A DNA stretch of 6,918 bases from Cyanobacteria bacterium UBA7694 (lineage in GTDB: Bacteria > Cyanobacteriota > Sericytochromatia > UBA7694): NCBI GenBank assembly GCA_002482705.1, contig DLGM01000180.1:1-6918 (forward strand). Reading direction: 5' to 3'. The notes below the pieces were generated by a model. It was given only the letters and a program-made list of their open reading frames with translations, ran no database searches and was not told the origin of the DNA. The stretch's first letter is position 1, and every line of letters begins with the position of its first letter. Of the stretch, positions 1 through 5,986 are shown piece by piece. The position numbers and the translations under genes were made by a program.

Positions 1-1322
1 CGGTCAAAGATATAGGGAAGGTCTTCGGCTGGAATGCCAATCCCCGTATCCTGAATTTTGAACTCGATCTGGTGTTGGTTGACACGACGGACAATGACGC
101 GCACTTCACCGCCATTGGGCGTGAATTTCACGGCGTTATTGACCAAGTTGACGATGACTTGTCCCAGACGTAGCTGGTCGGCAACCATTTCACTCAATTC
201 GCTTTCAATGTTTTCTTTGATGGCAATCCCCTTCTTTTGCGCCAGCGGGCTGACGGTCATGATCGACTCATGGACCACCTTACGAATGTCAATTTCTGCC
301 ATTCGCAGCTTTTCATGGGCTTCAAGACGGGCTAAATCGAGCAGATCATTCACGAGAATGTGCAGGCGGTCAGCCTCGCGCATGAGGTTATTGAGAAACT
401 CATCGCGGACCCGCACGTCGTCTTTGGCTCCGGCATGTAAGGATTCGAGCAAGAGTTTGATCGACGTTACAGGGGTGCGCAGTTCGTGGGATGCATTGGT
501 AATGAATTCAGAACGCATGCGCTCAGTGGTCACTTCTTTGGTGATGTCATGGTAAATGATCACGTGACCAATCTGCTGATGGAAGCGGTTATACAAGGGC
601 GATGCATAACGCTTCAAGAATTGACCAGGACTCTGCAGTTCGACCACATCACAGCGGGGCAACTCGGGCGCTTCGATCATGGCGCGGTGAATTTCTTTCA
701 TGCGATCGGGATCCGTACCCCGCTCAAACAGCAGCTTGTCATCCGGGTTTTGAATCAGACGACCAGTAGCTGCAGGGTTACTGGGGATTAACATCTGTGC
801 CAGTGCTGGGTTGAGCAAAATGACATTCATATCGGTGTCATAAATGATCAGGCCATCATCCATACAATGAATAATCGCTTCCAGCTCATTCTTTTCGAGA
901 TGCACGGGAACCAGCGGAGCGGTTCCGCCCTCAGGGGGGAGTTTTTGTTCAATGTAGTCGGCCAGTTGAGCCAGCTCGTGCTGAACCCGTTCTAGGCCGG
1001 GCAATGTGGCCACATCTTCACTGGTGTTGAGTTTACGGCGATGACGCAAGGCTTGAAGCGCCTGTTGAAACCACAAGAGGGTCGATGATTGACTGCGCTG
1101 TTGGCTTTGATAGAGATACCACAGCGTACTGGCAGCCCCCAGGGCCCCCACAACGCGGATCGGAAGGGGGGTAGCATCAGGGATCAGGAGCGCTAATAGC
1201 CCTAAGTTAAAGAGAAATAACCAGGGGCGAACGCCATTTTTTTGTGGCGTTAGCACCGCAGAGGGTAGATCTGCGGTGCTTTGCCGTTCAATTGTCTGAC
1301 TGTTTACCGACACGTCTTTCAA
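1..1322 (-). CDS. Membrane PAS-domain sensor histidine kinase, PhoR/SphS-like (3' end cut by window edge)
   Basis: I translated this frame by hand; 440 residues are visible and the C-terminus is missing. Two short hydrophobic segments (about residues 34-47 and 55-71), separated by a tiny Pro-rich turn, leave no real periplasmic domain. A PAS domain follows (about 142-265; MDDGLIIYDTDMNVILLN near its start). Next is the HisKA H-box SHELRTPVT with phospho-acceptor His279 (codon 486-488). The HATPase domain shows the N-box NLVNNAVKF (Asn395) and G1 motif DTGIGIP (from Asp425). Catalytic residues seen so far are intact. The kinase should autophosphorylate and pass phosphate to the regulator encoded just upstream, which it overlaps by 35 nt. 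The start is taken as TTG at 1320-1322 because AGGA lies 7 nt upstream; GTG at 1311-1313 is the alternative. A TAG at 1332-1334 prevents a longer start. Two helices with almost no loop, then PAS, then HisKA is the PhoR/SphS plan, so phosphate sensing is a reasonable inference, not proof. Confidence 0.9.
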   Translation of the reverse strand, partial: MKDVSVNSQTIERQSTADLPSAVLTPQKNGVRPWLFLFNLGLLALLIPDATPLPIRVVGALGAASTLWYLYQSQQRSQSSTLLWFQQALQALRHRRKLNTSEDVATLPGLERVQHELAQLADYIEQKLPPEGGTAPLVPVHLEKNELEAIIHCMDDGLIIYDTDMNVILLNPALAQMLIPSNPAATGRLIQNPDDKLLFERGTDPDRMKEIHRAMIEAPELPRCDVVELQSPGQFLKRYASPLYNRFHQQIGHVIIYHDITKEVTTERMRSEFITNASHELRTPVTSIKLLLESLHAGAKDDVRVRDEFLNNLMREADRLHILVNDLLDLARLEAHEKLRMAEIDIRKVVHESIMTVSPLAQKKGIAIKENIESELSEMVADQLRLGQVIVNLVNNAVKFTPNGGEVRVIVRRVNQHQIEFKIQDTGIGIPAEDLPYIFD

Positions 1323-2007
1323 ACCGATATCCTACCCCTCTGACCGTTTGGATACGCACGGGATTTTCGGGATCTTTTTCAATTTTTTCACGCAGCCAAT
1401 GGATGTGCACATCAACGGTGCGTCCTTCGCCGGTGAAGTCATAGCCCCAAACCTGTTCGATCAGGTATTCGCGGGAGAGGACTTTGTTGGCATTGAGAGC
1501 CAAGAGCTTGAGGAGCTCAAACTCTTTGAGCGTCAAGGAAACCTTTTTGGTGTCAAGGAACACCTCGTGGCGCTTGAGATCAATGACCAGATCGGCAATT
1601 TCTATGCGATCAGGTTCAGCCATTTTGGTATTTTTATGGCGGGCCACCAAGCGCAACATCGCTTTGATGCGGGCTTGTAATTCGCGCATGCTGAAAGGCT
1701 TGGTGATATATTCGTCTGCACCCACTTCAAGGCCGACAACTTTGTCGATTTCTTCGCCTTTGGCCGTGAGCATAATGATGGGAACAGGTAGATCGGCGCG
1801 GATCATGCGGCATACTTCATAGCCGTCAAGCCCTGGGAGCATGACGTCAAGCACCACCACATCAGGCTTTTCGTTGCGGGCCAGTTCACAGCCGTCTGTG
1901 CCGTTGTCAGCGGTAATGACGGTGTATCCTTCTTTTTCAAGGCCGTATTTAATACTGCTGGTGATTGATGACTCGTCATCAATGACCAATACTTTTGCAC
2001 CTTTCAA
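1288..2007 (-). CDS. OmpR/PhoB-family response regulator
   Basis: This is a DNA-binding response regulator of 239 residues, the normal length for the family. The receiver domain (about 4-118) has the acidic pair Asp10/Asp11, phospho-acceptor Asp54 (VVLDVMLPGLDG), Thr81, switch Tyr100 and Lys103 (ITKPF). The C-terminal winged helix (about 133-232) has the recognition-helix region GRTVDVHIHWLREKIE and the wing RGVGYRFE. The start is TTG at 2005-2007. AGGA at 2018-2021 lies 10 nt upstream, and no in-frame ATG or GTG exists between it and an upstream in-frame TGA at 2032-2034. The gene is first in a two-gene unit with the overlapping kinase and has its own TATAAT promoter. The recognition helix and the kinase architecture suggest a PhoB/SphR-like system. 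The family assignment is firm, the stimulus is not. Confidence 0.95.
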   Translation of the reverse strand: MKGAKVLVIDDESSITSSIKYGLEKEGYTVITADNGTDGCELARNEKPDVVVLDVMLPGLDGYEVCRMIRADLPVPIIMLTAKGEEIDKVVGLEVGADEYITKPFSMRELQARIKAMLRLVARHKNTKMAEPDRIEIADLVIDLKRHEVFLDTKKVSLTLKEFELLKLLALNANKVLSREYLIEQVWGYDFTGEGRTVDVHIHWLREKIEKDPENPVRIQTVRGVGYRFERRVGKQSDN

Positions 2008-2026
2008 GGAAAAACCATCCTCATTA

Positions 2027-2057
2027 TTAAGTCAGTTTAAAAACATTTAACAATTAA
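2027..2057 (-). promoter_or_regulatory. TTAA-repeat cluster in the regulator's leader, possible response-regulator operator
   Basis: Four TTAA tetramers lie between the -10 box and the start codon (2054-2057, 2047-2050, 2037-2040, 2027-2030). The last three are spaced exactly 10 nt apart, so they sit on one face of the helix. OmpR-family regulators bind tandem direct repeats of about 10-11 bp, and the cyanobacterial SphR Pho box is described as repeated PyTTAA-type blocks. The cluster covers the predicted transcription start, so binding there would more likely repress than activate. Low-complexity AT-richness could also explain it. Confidence 0.3.
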
Positions 2058-2059
2058 GA

Positions 2060-2088
2060 ATTATAGCGGGTTCGACCCATGAATACAA
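2060..2088 (-). promoter_or_regulatory. Sigma-70-type promoter for the two-component genes
   Basis: On the minus strand a perfect -10 hexamer TATAAT (2060-2065) is preceded by exactly 17 nt and then TTGTAT (2083-2088), a partial -35 match sharing TTG. Transcription would begin near 2053, giving a leader of about 46 nt before the regulator's TTG start. The promoter lies in the 102-nt gap after the YbjN-like gene, so the regulator and kinase can be expressed apart from secD. The spacer contains GGGTCGAACCC, a small inverted repeat that might be an operator. Confidence 0.65.
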
Positions 2089-2109
2089 GAGACTTAAGCA
2101 AATGCGGGC

Positions 2110-2565
2110 TTAATCGGGATCATATCCAAAAACAACGGCAAAGCTCGTGCGCCCGCCCCAGCGATTGATAATCTTGTTGTCGTAGTCGTCTACGGCTTTG
2201 GCTACCGACTTGACCGCTTCTTTGAGTTCAAAGATGCTGGCATTACTGGCAATCAGGGTGTACTCAAAGAGAATGTCCTGATCATCATCAATGGCAAAAG
2301 CTCCAAAGGTCATGCGCGAGTTGGCCCATAATAAAAATGCCAATAAATCACTGTCAATGGTGGCCCCGACCACCACATACGAGGTGCAGCGCATAATCAT
2401 ATCGCGTGCCCCCCAAGGGGTGAGGGTCAGATAAATAACGGCTGAGCCTCGGACAATACGATAGTTACCGTCATCCATGACTTGAAATTCGATATCCACC
2501 ATGTCGCGCAAGCTCAGCTCAATGCGCTGTCGGATCCGACGCTCCAAACGGGGGCTTACCAGCAT
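2110..2565 (-). CDS. YbjN/CesT-like (type III chaperone-fold) small protein
   Basis: A cytoplasmic protein of 151 residues with no signal peptide or membrane segment. The pattern of alternating strands, then LWANSRMTFGAFAIDDDQDI (about 79-98), a strand, and a long helix with VAKAVDDYDNKIINRWGG near the end resembles the YbjN / type III secretion chaperone-like superfamily. In that family a hydrophobic groove is thought to bind peptides or partner proteins. I recognise it by pattern only; no catalytic motif is seen. The start ATG has GGAG at 2575-2578, 9 nt upstream. It follows secD by 66 nt, with a strong hairpin in between, and is probably in the same transcript. Placement after secD permits the inference of a chaperone or envelope-linked role, but nothing in the sequence shows this. 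Confidence 0.7.
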   Translation of the reverse strand: MLVSPRLERRIRQRIELSLRDMVDIEFQVMDDGNYRIVRGSAVIYLTLTPWGARDMIMRCTSYVVVGATIDSDLLAFLLWANSRMTFGAFAIDDDQDILFEYTLIASNASIFELKEAVKSVAKAVDDYDNKIINRWGGRTSFAVVFGYDPD

Positions 2566-2596
2566 TGCATCTCACTCCATCATTGATTGGCAGATC

Positions 2597-2622
2597 GGGC
2601 TGACCCCCACTTGGGTCAGCCC
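2597..2622 (-). other. Perfect 10-bp inverted repeat between secD and the YbjN-like gene
   Basis: GGGCTGACCC (2597-2606) and GGGTCAGCCC (2613-2622) pair perfectly around a 6-nt loop, 9 nt after the secD stop codon on the transcribed strand. Reading with the genes, a T5 run comes before the stem and no T-tract follows it, so it does not fit a standard intrinsic terminator. It is more likely a 3' stabilising or processing hairpin that lowers or separates expression of the downstream gene. A U-tract-independent terminator remains possible. Confidence 0.55.
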
Positions 2623-2631
2623 TGAGAAAAA

Positions 2632-3903
2632 TTAGGCCGTACGTTTAACCGGCTTAACCCCATACATTTTGGGGTTGCGCATTCCCTTCATGCGGGAAAC
2701 AAGGCGCATCAGGGTACGGGTGACGGTAATTGCGGTGAACATACTGACAACGACCCCAATGGCCAGGGTGACCGCAAAACCACGGATCAGGCCGGTACCG
2801 AAGTAGTAGAGGACACCACAGCTGATCAAGGTCGTGGCATTGGAGTCGAAAATAGAGCTGAAGGCACGTTGGAAGCCTGATTCTACAGCATTAAAGATCG
2901 ATTTGCCGTTGCGCAGTTCTTCTTTGGTGCGCTCAAAGATTAAGACGTTGGCATCGACCGCCATACCAACGCTCAGAATGAAACCGGCAATACCGGGAAC
3001 GGTCAGGGTAATCGGAATCAGCTTGAAGATGGCCAAGTTGAGACCGATGTAAAGGAACAGCGCAATGTTGGCGACCACCCCAGGGACGCGATAGAACCAC
3101 ACCATGAACACCAATACCAGGACAATACCGGCTACCCCGGCCATGAAGCTTTTATCTACTGCTTCGCGTCCTAAGGTGGGGCCTACGGTGCTATTTTGAA
3201 CCATTTCAAGGGGAACGGGAAGTTGGCCTGCTTTGAGCTGAATGGCCAGCTTTTTAGCATCTTCGGCGGTGAACCCACCTTCAATAATGCCGGAACCACC
3301 CGTGATCGGGCTGTTGACGCGCGGGGCAGAAACCAATTTGTCATCAAGGAAAATACCCAGGGGCTGGCCAATCAGTTCGGTGGTTAGGGTGCCAAATTTT
3401 TGGGCCCCTTCGTTGTTAAACTCAAATTCAATGATCCAGTCGTTGCTACCGCGCAGGTTGGCACGGGCATCTTTCAACATTTTGCCGTAGACACCCGTTT
3501 CCACCCATTTGGTGGGGTCTTTGGGATCTTGGCGGCGGAAGTCGAGCTTGGCGGTTTCACCGACTAACTTAACGGCTTCTTGGGGATCTTTGATACCCGG
3601 CAACTGCACAATGATTTGTTTTTCACCTTTGAGCTGGATCAGGGGTTCGGCGACCCCTAAGCCATCAACCCGTTGGCGGACAACGGCCAGGGCTGCTTGC
3701 ATGACCTGAGGATTGACGGTAATGGCCTCTTCAATCACTTTATTGTCAACAATCTTTTGGGGCACGTCTTGGGCTTCAACCACCAACTGGATTCCCCCTT
3801 GAATGTCCAAACCCTCTTTGATGGGTTTAGTGGCAATAATCCAGCACATGAGGCTGATTAAAACGGCGAGAATGCCGAGGATGATGCGATCTTGGTTGTT
3901 CAT
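2632..3903 (-). CDS. secD: Protein translocase subunit SecD
   Basis: This is an inner-membrane RND-type component of the Sec export machinery, which uses the proton gradient to help pull secreted proteins through SecYEG. It has 423 residues. TM1 is about 8-24, followed by the SecD signature GLDIQGG (31-37). The periplasmic P1 region is about 40-250 and includes VRQRVDGLGVAEP (75-87). Five more helices lie between about 253 and 400. The SecD-type motif GMAVDANVLIFER (313-325) carries the conserved Asp317, and DSNATTLI (353-360) follows. SecF-type signatures are absent, so this is SecD alone and not a SecDF fusion. The ATG overlaps the upstream stop in an ATGA (3900-3903), with AGGA at 3909-3912, which suggests translational coupling to the unrecognised membrane protein. 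Unusually, no secF follows; the next gene is YbjN-like. Confidence 0.97.
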   Translation of the reverse strand: MNNQDRIILGILAVLISLMCWIIATKPIKEGLDIQGGIQLVVEAQDVPQKIVDNKVIEEAITVNPQVMQAALAVVRQRVDGLGVAEPLIQLKGEKQIIVQLPGIKDPQEAVKLVGETAKLDFRRQDPKDPTKWVETGVYGKMLKDARANLRGSNDWIIEFEFNNEGAQKFGTLTTELIGQPLGIFLDDKLVSAPRVNSPITGGSGIIEGGFTAEDAKKLAIQLKAGQLPVPLEMVQNSTVGPTLGREAVDKSFMAGVAGIVLVLVFMVWFYRVPGVVANIALFLYIGLNLAIFKLIPITLTVPGIAGFILSVGMAVDANVLIFERTKEELRNGKSIFNAVESGFQRAFSSIFDSNATTLISCGVLYYFGTGLIRGFAVTLAIGVVVSMFTAITVTRTLMRLVSRMKGMRNPKMYGVKPVKRTA

Positions 3904-5363
3904 GGGGTTCCTACCATTGATTCTTCTTGTGTTGCGTCTGCGCCCTCAGGATGAGTCAGGAGGGTGAGCATGTGTGTGATCGTGCGTTGTTTGTCTTCAA
4001 AGGCTTGTGGCACAAAGAGGTGATCCGGGTCAAAATACTGCTTTAAACGCTGTAACTCGTGGTTAACGCGTTGGAGCTGTTTTTCACGCGGGCTGTTTTC
4101 CCCCAAGGCCTGCCGCAGGTTTTTATACTGCTGGGCTTGTTCATTCCAGGTCTGTTTGGCTTCACGGTACAGCTTAATCAGGGCTTGATAGCGCTGATCG
4201 AGCTGTTCGGCCAGGGTTTCCACCGTTTGGATTTTGTTTTGAGCCCGTTCGAGGTTCATTTCAATGCGCTGTTGGGGCCAATCAGATTCGTGATTGAGCT
4301 GATTGGCCAAACGCACCAATTGGGTGGCCTCTTGATAGCGGTAACGGGCATTTTCAACGGTCTCGCTGCAGTCACTCCAAGCCACGGGCGCAAAGCGATG
4401 GGCCAATAGCTTCATGTTTTGCTGCATTTGTGCCAAGGTTCCTTCTTTGAGGCCCATGAGTTGATCGGCCAAGAGCTGCACCTTGGTTGTGACAATCCGT
4501 TGGCGCTGTTGGAGGCGTGCTTGCTGTCGTTGGCTTTTGGCGGTTGTTGCATCGACTTCGGAAGTAGCAACAGGGGCGGGCTCAGGCGTTATCGGATTTT
4601 CCTCAATGAGCTCGGCATCGATTTCATCGGTGGGCAAAGGCGCGATAGGGGGTTCCTCATGGCCCGTCGCCCACGCTTCTAAGGGGCTGCTATCCGCGTC
4701 CGCTTCGACCAGCGAGGCTGCTGGCAGTGGTGGGCTTTCCGCTTCGCGGGTGCTCTCTGTGTGAGGGGGCAGTTCGAGCTCTTCTAATGAAAGGCCTGGG
4801 CGGGTATCTGGTGAACCTGCGACGCTGGGAGACGATTCGGAATCCAAAATGAACGGTGGTGTGCTTTCCTCTTGTTGTTCTTGGACTGCTTCGACAACAG
4901 GTTCAGGTTCTTGTTGTTCTTGGGCTGCTTCGACAACAGGTTCAGGTTCTTGTTGTTCTTGGACTGCTTCGACAACAAGCTTAGGCTCTTGTTGTTCTTG
5001 GGCTGTTTCGACAACCGGCCCAGGCTCTTGTTGTTCTTGGGTTGCTTCGACAACAGGTTCAGGCTCTTGTGCCACTTCAAGGAACACTTCGGGCTCGGAG
5101 GCCACGTCGGTGATCATATCCTCGTGGTGGATTGGGGATATGGGTTGTTCGGGAGGGGCTCGTTCGGGCACCGGGGCCAAAGGCGGAGCCATTGCCGGGG
5201 GCGGTGTGACCGGCCCGTCTTCACTTTCATCACTGGGCGGGCGCTTGAGGCTGATGAGCACCAAAAGCCCGGCAACCATCAGGGCAAACAAAACTGCCGC
5301 GCCCAGGGACAGGCCCGGATTCTGGAGCAGAATATCGGTTAGTTGTGGCGTGGATTCTTGCAT
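3900..5363 (-). CDS. Unrecognised membrane-anchored protein with acidic repeat linker and helical C-terminus, in the yajC position
   Basis: I do not recognise this 487-residue protein. Residues 1-18 are short and polar, and about 19-39 form one hydrophobic helix followed at once by KRPP, which predicts N-out/C-in topology. Residues 40-270 are Pro/Glu/Ser/Gln-rich, strongly acidic and probably disordered; they include five 13-residue repeats (101-165). Residues about 275-470 are rich in Gln, Leu, Arg and Glu and look helical or coiled-coil (for example 365-440). Enzymatic motifs are not visible. The ATG (5361-5363) is the only usual start in frame, with only a weak ribosome site (GAG 6 nt upstream), and has its own extended -10 promoter. 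It overlaps secD by ATGA, so a role with the Sec translocon is inferred. The layout of helix, acidic linker and cytosolic domain recalls YajC topology and, loosely, ZipA or the acidic region of FtsY, but no homology to these is visible. Confidence 0.85.
   Translation of the reverse strand: MQESTPQLTDILLQNPGLSLGAAVLFALMVAGLLVLISLKRPPSDESEDGPVTPPPAMAPPLAPVPERAPPEQPISPIHHEDMITDVASEPEVFLEVAQEPEPVVEATQEQQEPGPVVETAQEQQEPKLVVEAVQEQQEPEPVVEAAQEQQEPEPVVEAVQEQQEESTPPFILDSESSPSVAGSPDTRPGLSLEELELPPHTESTREAESPPLPAASLVEADADSSPLEAWATGHEEPPIAPLPTDEIDAELIEENPITPEPAPVATSEVDATTAKSQRQQARLQQRQRIVTTKVQLLADQLMGLKEGTLAQMQQNMKLLAHRFAPVAWSDCSETVENARYRYQEATQLVRLANQLNHESDWPQQRIEMNLERAQNKIQTVETLAEQLDQRYQALIKLYREAKQTWNEQAQQYKNLRQALGENSPREKQLQRVNHELQRLKQYFDPDHLFVPQAFEDKQRTITHMLTLLTHPEGADATQEESMVGTP
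4869..5063 (-). repeat. Five in-frame 39-bp tandem repeats (13 residues each)
   Basis: Units lie at 4869-4907, 4908-4946, 4947-4985, 4986-5024 and 5025-5063. Each encodes a variant of PEPVVEAxQEQQE. Units differ from one another by only a few bases; the first two listed differ at 2 of 39. A diverged, shorter relative (PEVFLEVAQE) precedes the array in the protein. The 39-bp length keeps the frame, so copy number can change without breaking the gene. High identity points to recent slippage or unequal recombination. Confidence 0.95.
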
Positions 5364-5405
5364 GGCACACTCGTCGGCAGGGATTCTGGCAAAGAAACAG
5401 CTCCT

Positions 5406-5414
5406 ATTATAGCA
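5406..5414 (-). promoter_or_regulatory. Extended -10 promoter before the membrane protein/secD unit
   Basis: The minus strand reads TGCTATAAT: a perfect -10 hexamer (5406-5411) with the TGn extension (5412-5414) that allows recognition without a good -35. At the usual 17-nt spacing the -35 region is poor. A TTGACC at 5437-5442 is 25 nt away, too far for normal use. Transcription would begin near 5399, giving a leader of about 36 nt. It lies in the 92-nt gap after the HEAT-like gene, so secD expression need not depend on dgt. I see no terminator in this gap. Confidence 0.6.
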
Positions 5415-5455
5415 TGCGTTCCCCGGCCCCGATTGTGGTCAAAGTCCGTTTGGGC

Positions 5456-5983
5456 CTACAGGAAATCAAATCGCATCAGGGTACGGCTCAGGGCTGAACT
5501 GGAACGTTCGCGAATGGTTTCAATTTCTTTGGGGGAATAATTGTCGCGATAGGTGACCTGTTCGTTATAAATGCTGCTCAGAAACTCGACGGCTTCAGGC
5601 GCTTGAATGCTTGCCAGGGCCTCGATAATTTCTAGGCATTCGCGGTAGCTGGCCAGGGGATAATATTCGATCAGGGCCGGGAGGGCTTCCCGGTTTCCGA
5701 AGCTGCGCAGGGAGGAAATCAGGGCCATGCGATCGGGAAAAGATTGCAGAATAAAATAGCTCAAAATTTGGGTGAAGAGCTGATGATTGCCCAATTGCCC
5801 CAAGCGTTCACCAATGGTATACCGCACCCGTGGGTGGGTTTCGGGTGCAAAGAACAGAGTGCGTGCCACATAGAGTGCTTTGCTGGGGTCTTGGTTTCCG
5901 AGGTTATCAATAAACGTGCCGATTTCTTTGGCGTAACCATCTTTTTCGGCGACCTGACGAATTTTATCCAGATTGGGGATCAT
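5456..5983 (-). CDS. Small helical protein with HEAT-like repeats, unknown function
   Basis: A predicted all-helical soluble protein of 175 residues without signal peptide or membrane segment. Successive helix pairs show HEAT-like spacing: ALYVARTLFFAPETHPRVRY (36-55), then IGERLGQLGNHQLFTQIL (57-74), MALISSLRSFGNREALPAL (86-104) and CLEIIEALASIQAPEAVEFL (116-135). Pro or Asn turns are followed by a small or hydrophobic residue. Such repeats usually make a curved protein-binding scaffold, so it may be a partner or adaptor. It begins 3 nt after the dgt stop, and its strong GGAGG ribosome site (5991-5995, 7 nt before the ATG) lies in the last codons of dgt, so the two are co-transcribed. A link to dGTPase activity is inferred only from this coupling. 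The HEAT call rests on pattern, not on a profile match. Confidence 0.75.
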   Translation of the reverse strand: MIPNLDKIRQVAEKDGYAKEIGTFIDNLGNQDPSKALYVARTLFFAPETHPRVRYTIGERLGQLGNHQLFTQILSYFILQSFPDRMALISSLRSFGNREALPALIEYYPLASYRECLEIIEALASIQAPEAVEFLSSIYNEQVTYRDNYSPKEIETIRERSSSALSRTLMRFDFL

Positions 5984-5986
5984 GGT

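Noticed and set aside
58..791. Open plus-strand frames of 165 and 101 codons
   Set aside because: They lie antisense to the kinase frame, which carries clear H-box, N-box and G1 motifs; the plus-strand translations show no domain.
1311..1313. GTG as the kinase start
   Set aside because: Possible, but the TTG at 1320-1322 has AGGA at a better distance (7 nt); the GTG is kept only as the alternative.
2067..2079. GGGTTCGACCC resembling a tRNA T-arm
   Set aside because: No acceptor, D-arm or anticodon stem surrounds it, and it falls in the promoter spacer.
2597..2622. Hairpin considered as an intrinsic terminator of secD
   Set aside because: No T-tract follows the stem on either strand; kept as an unclassified hairpin.
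4869..5063. Tandem array considered as CRISPR
   Set aside because: Units are contiguous with no unique spacers, are in frame, and encode a coherent acidic peptide repeat.
4784..5080. A 98-codon Lys/Asn-rich minus-strand frame within the large gene
   Set aside because: It is an alternate-frame shadow of the same tandem array, with low-complexity composition and no ribosome site that I can see.
4849..5412. Plus-strand frames of 156-187 codons with Cys/Ser-rich or Leu/Phe-rich repeats
   Set aside because: They are the antisense reading of the 39-bp array; a repeat length divisible by three keeps several frames open together.
5437..5442. TTGACC as the -35 partner of the TATAAT at 5406-5411
   Set aside because: The spacing is 25 nt, well outside the 16-18 nt range; the extended -10 explains the site better.
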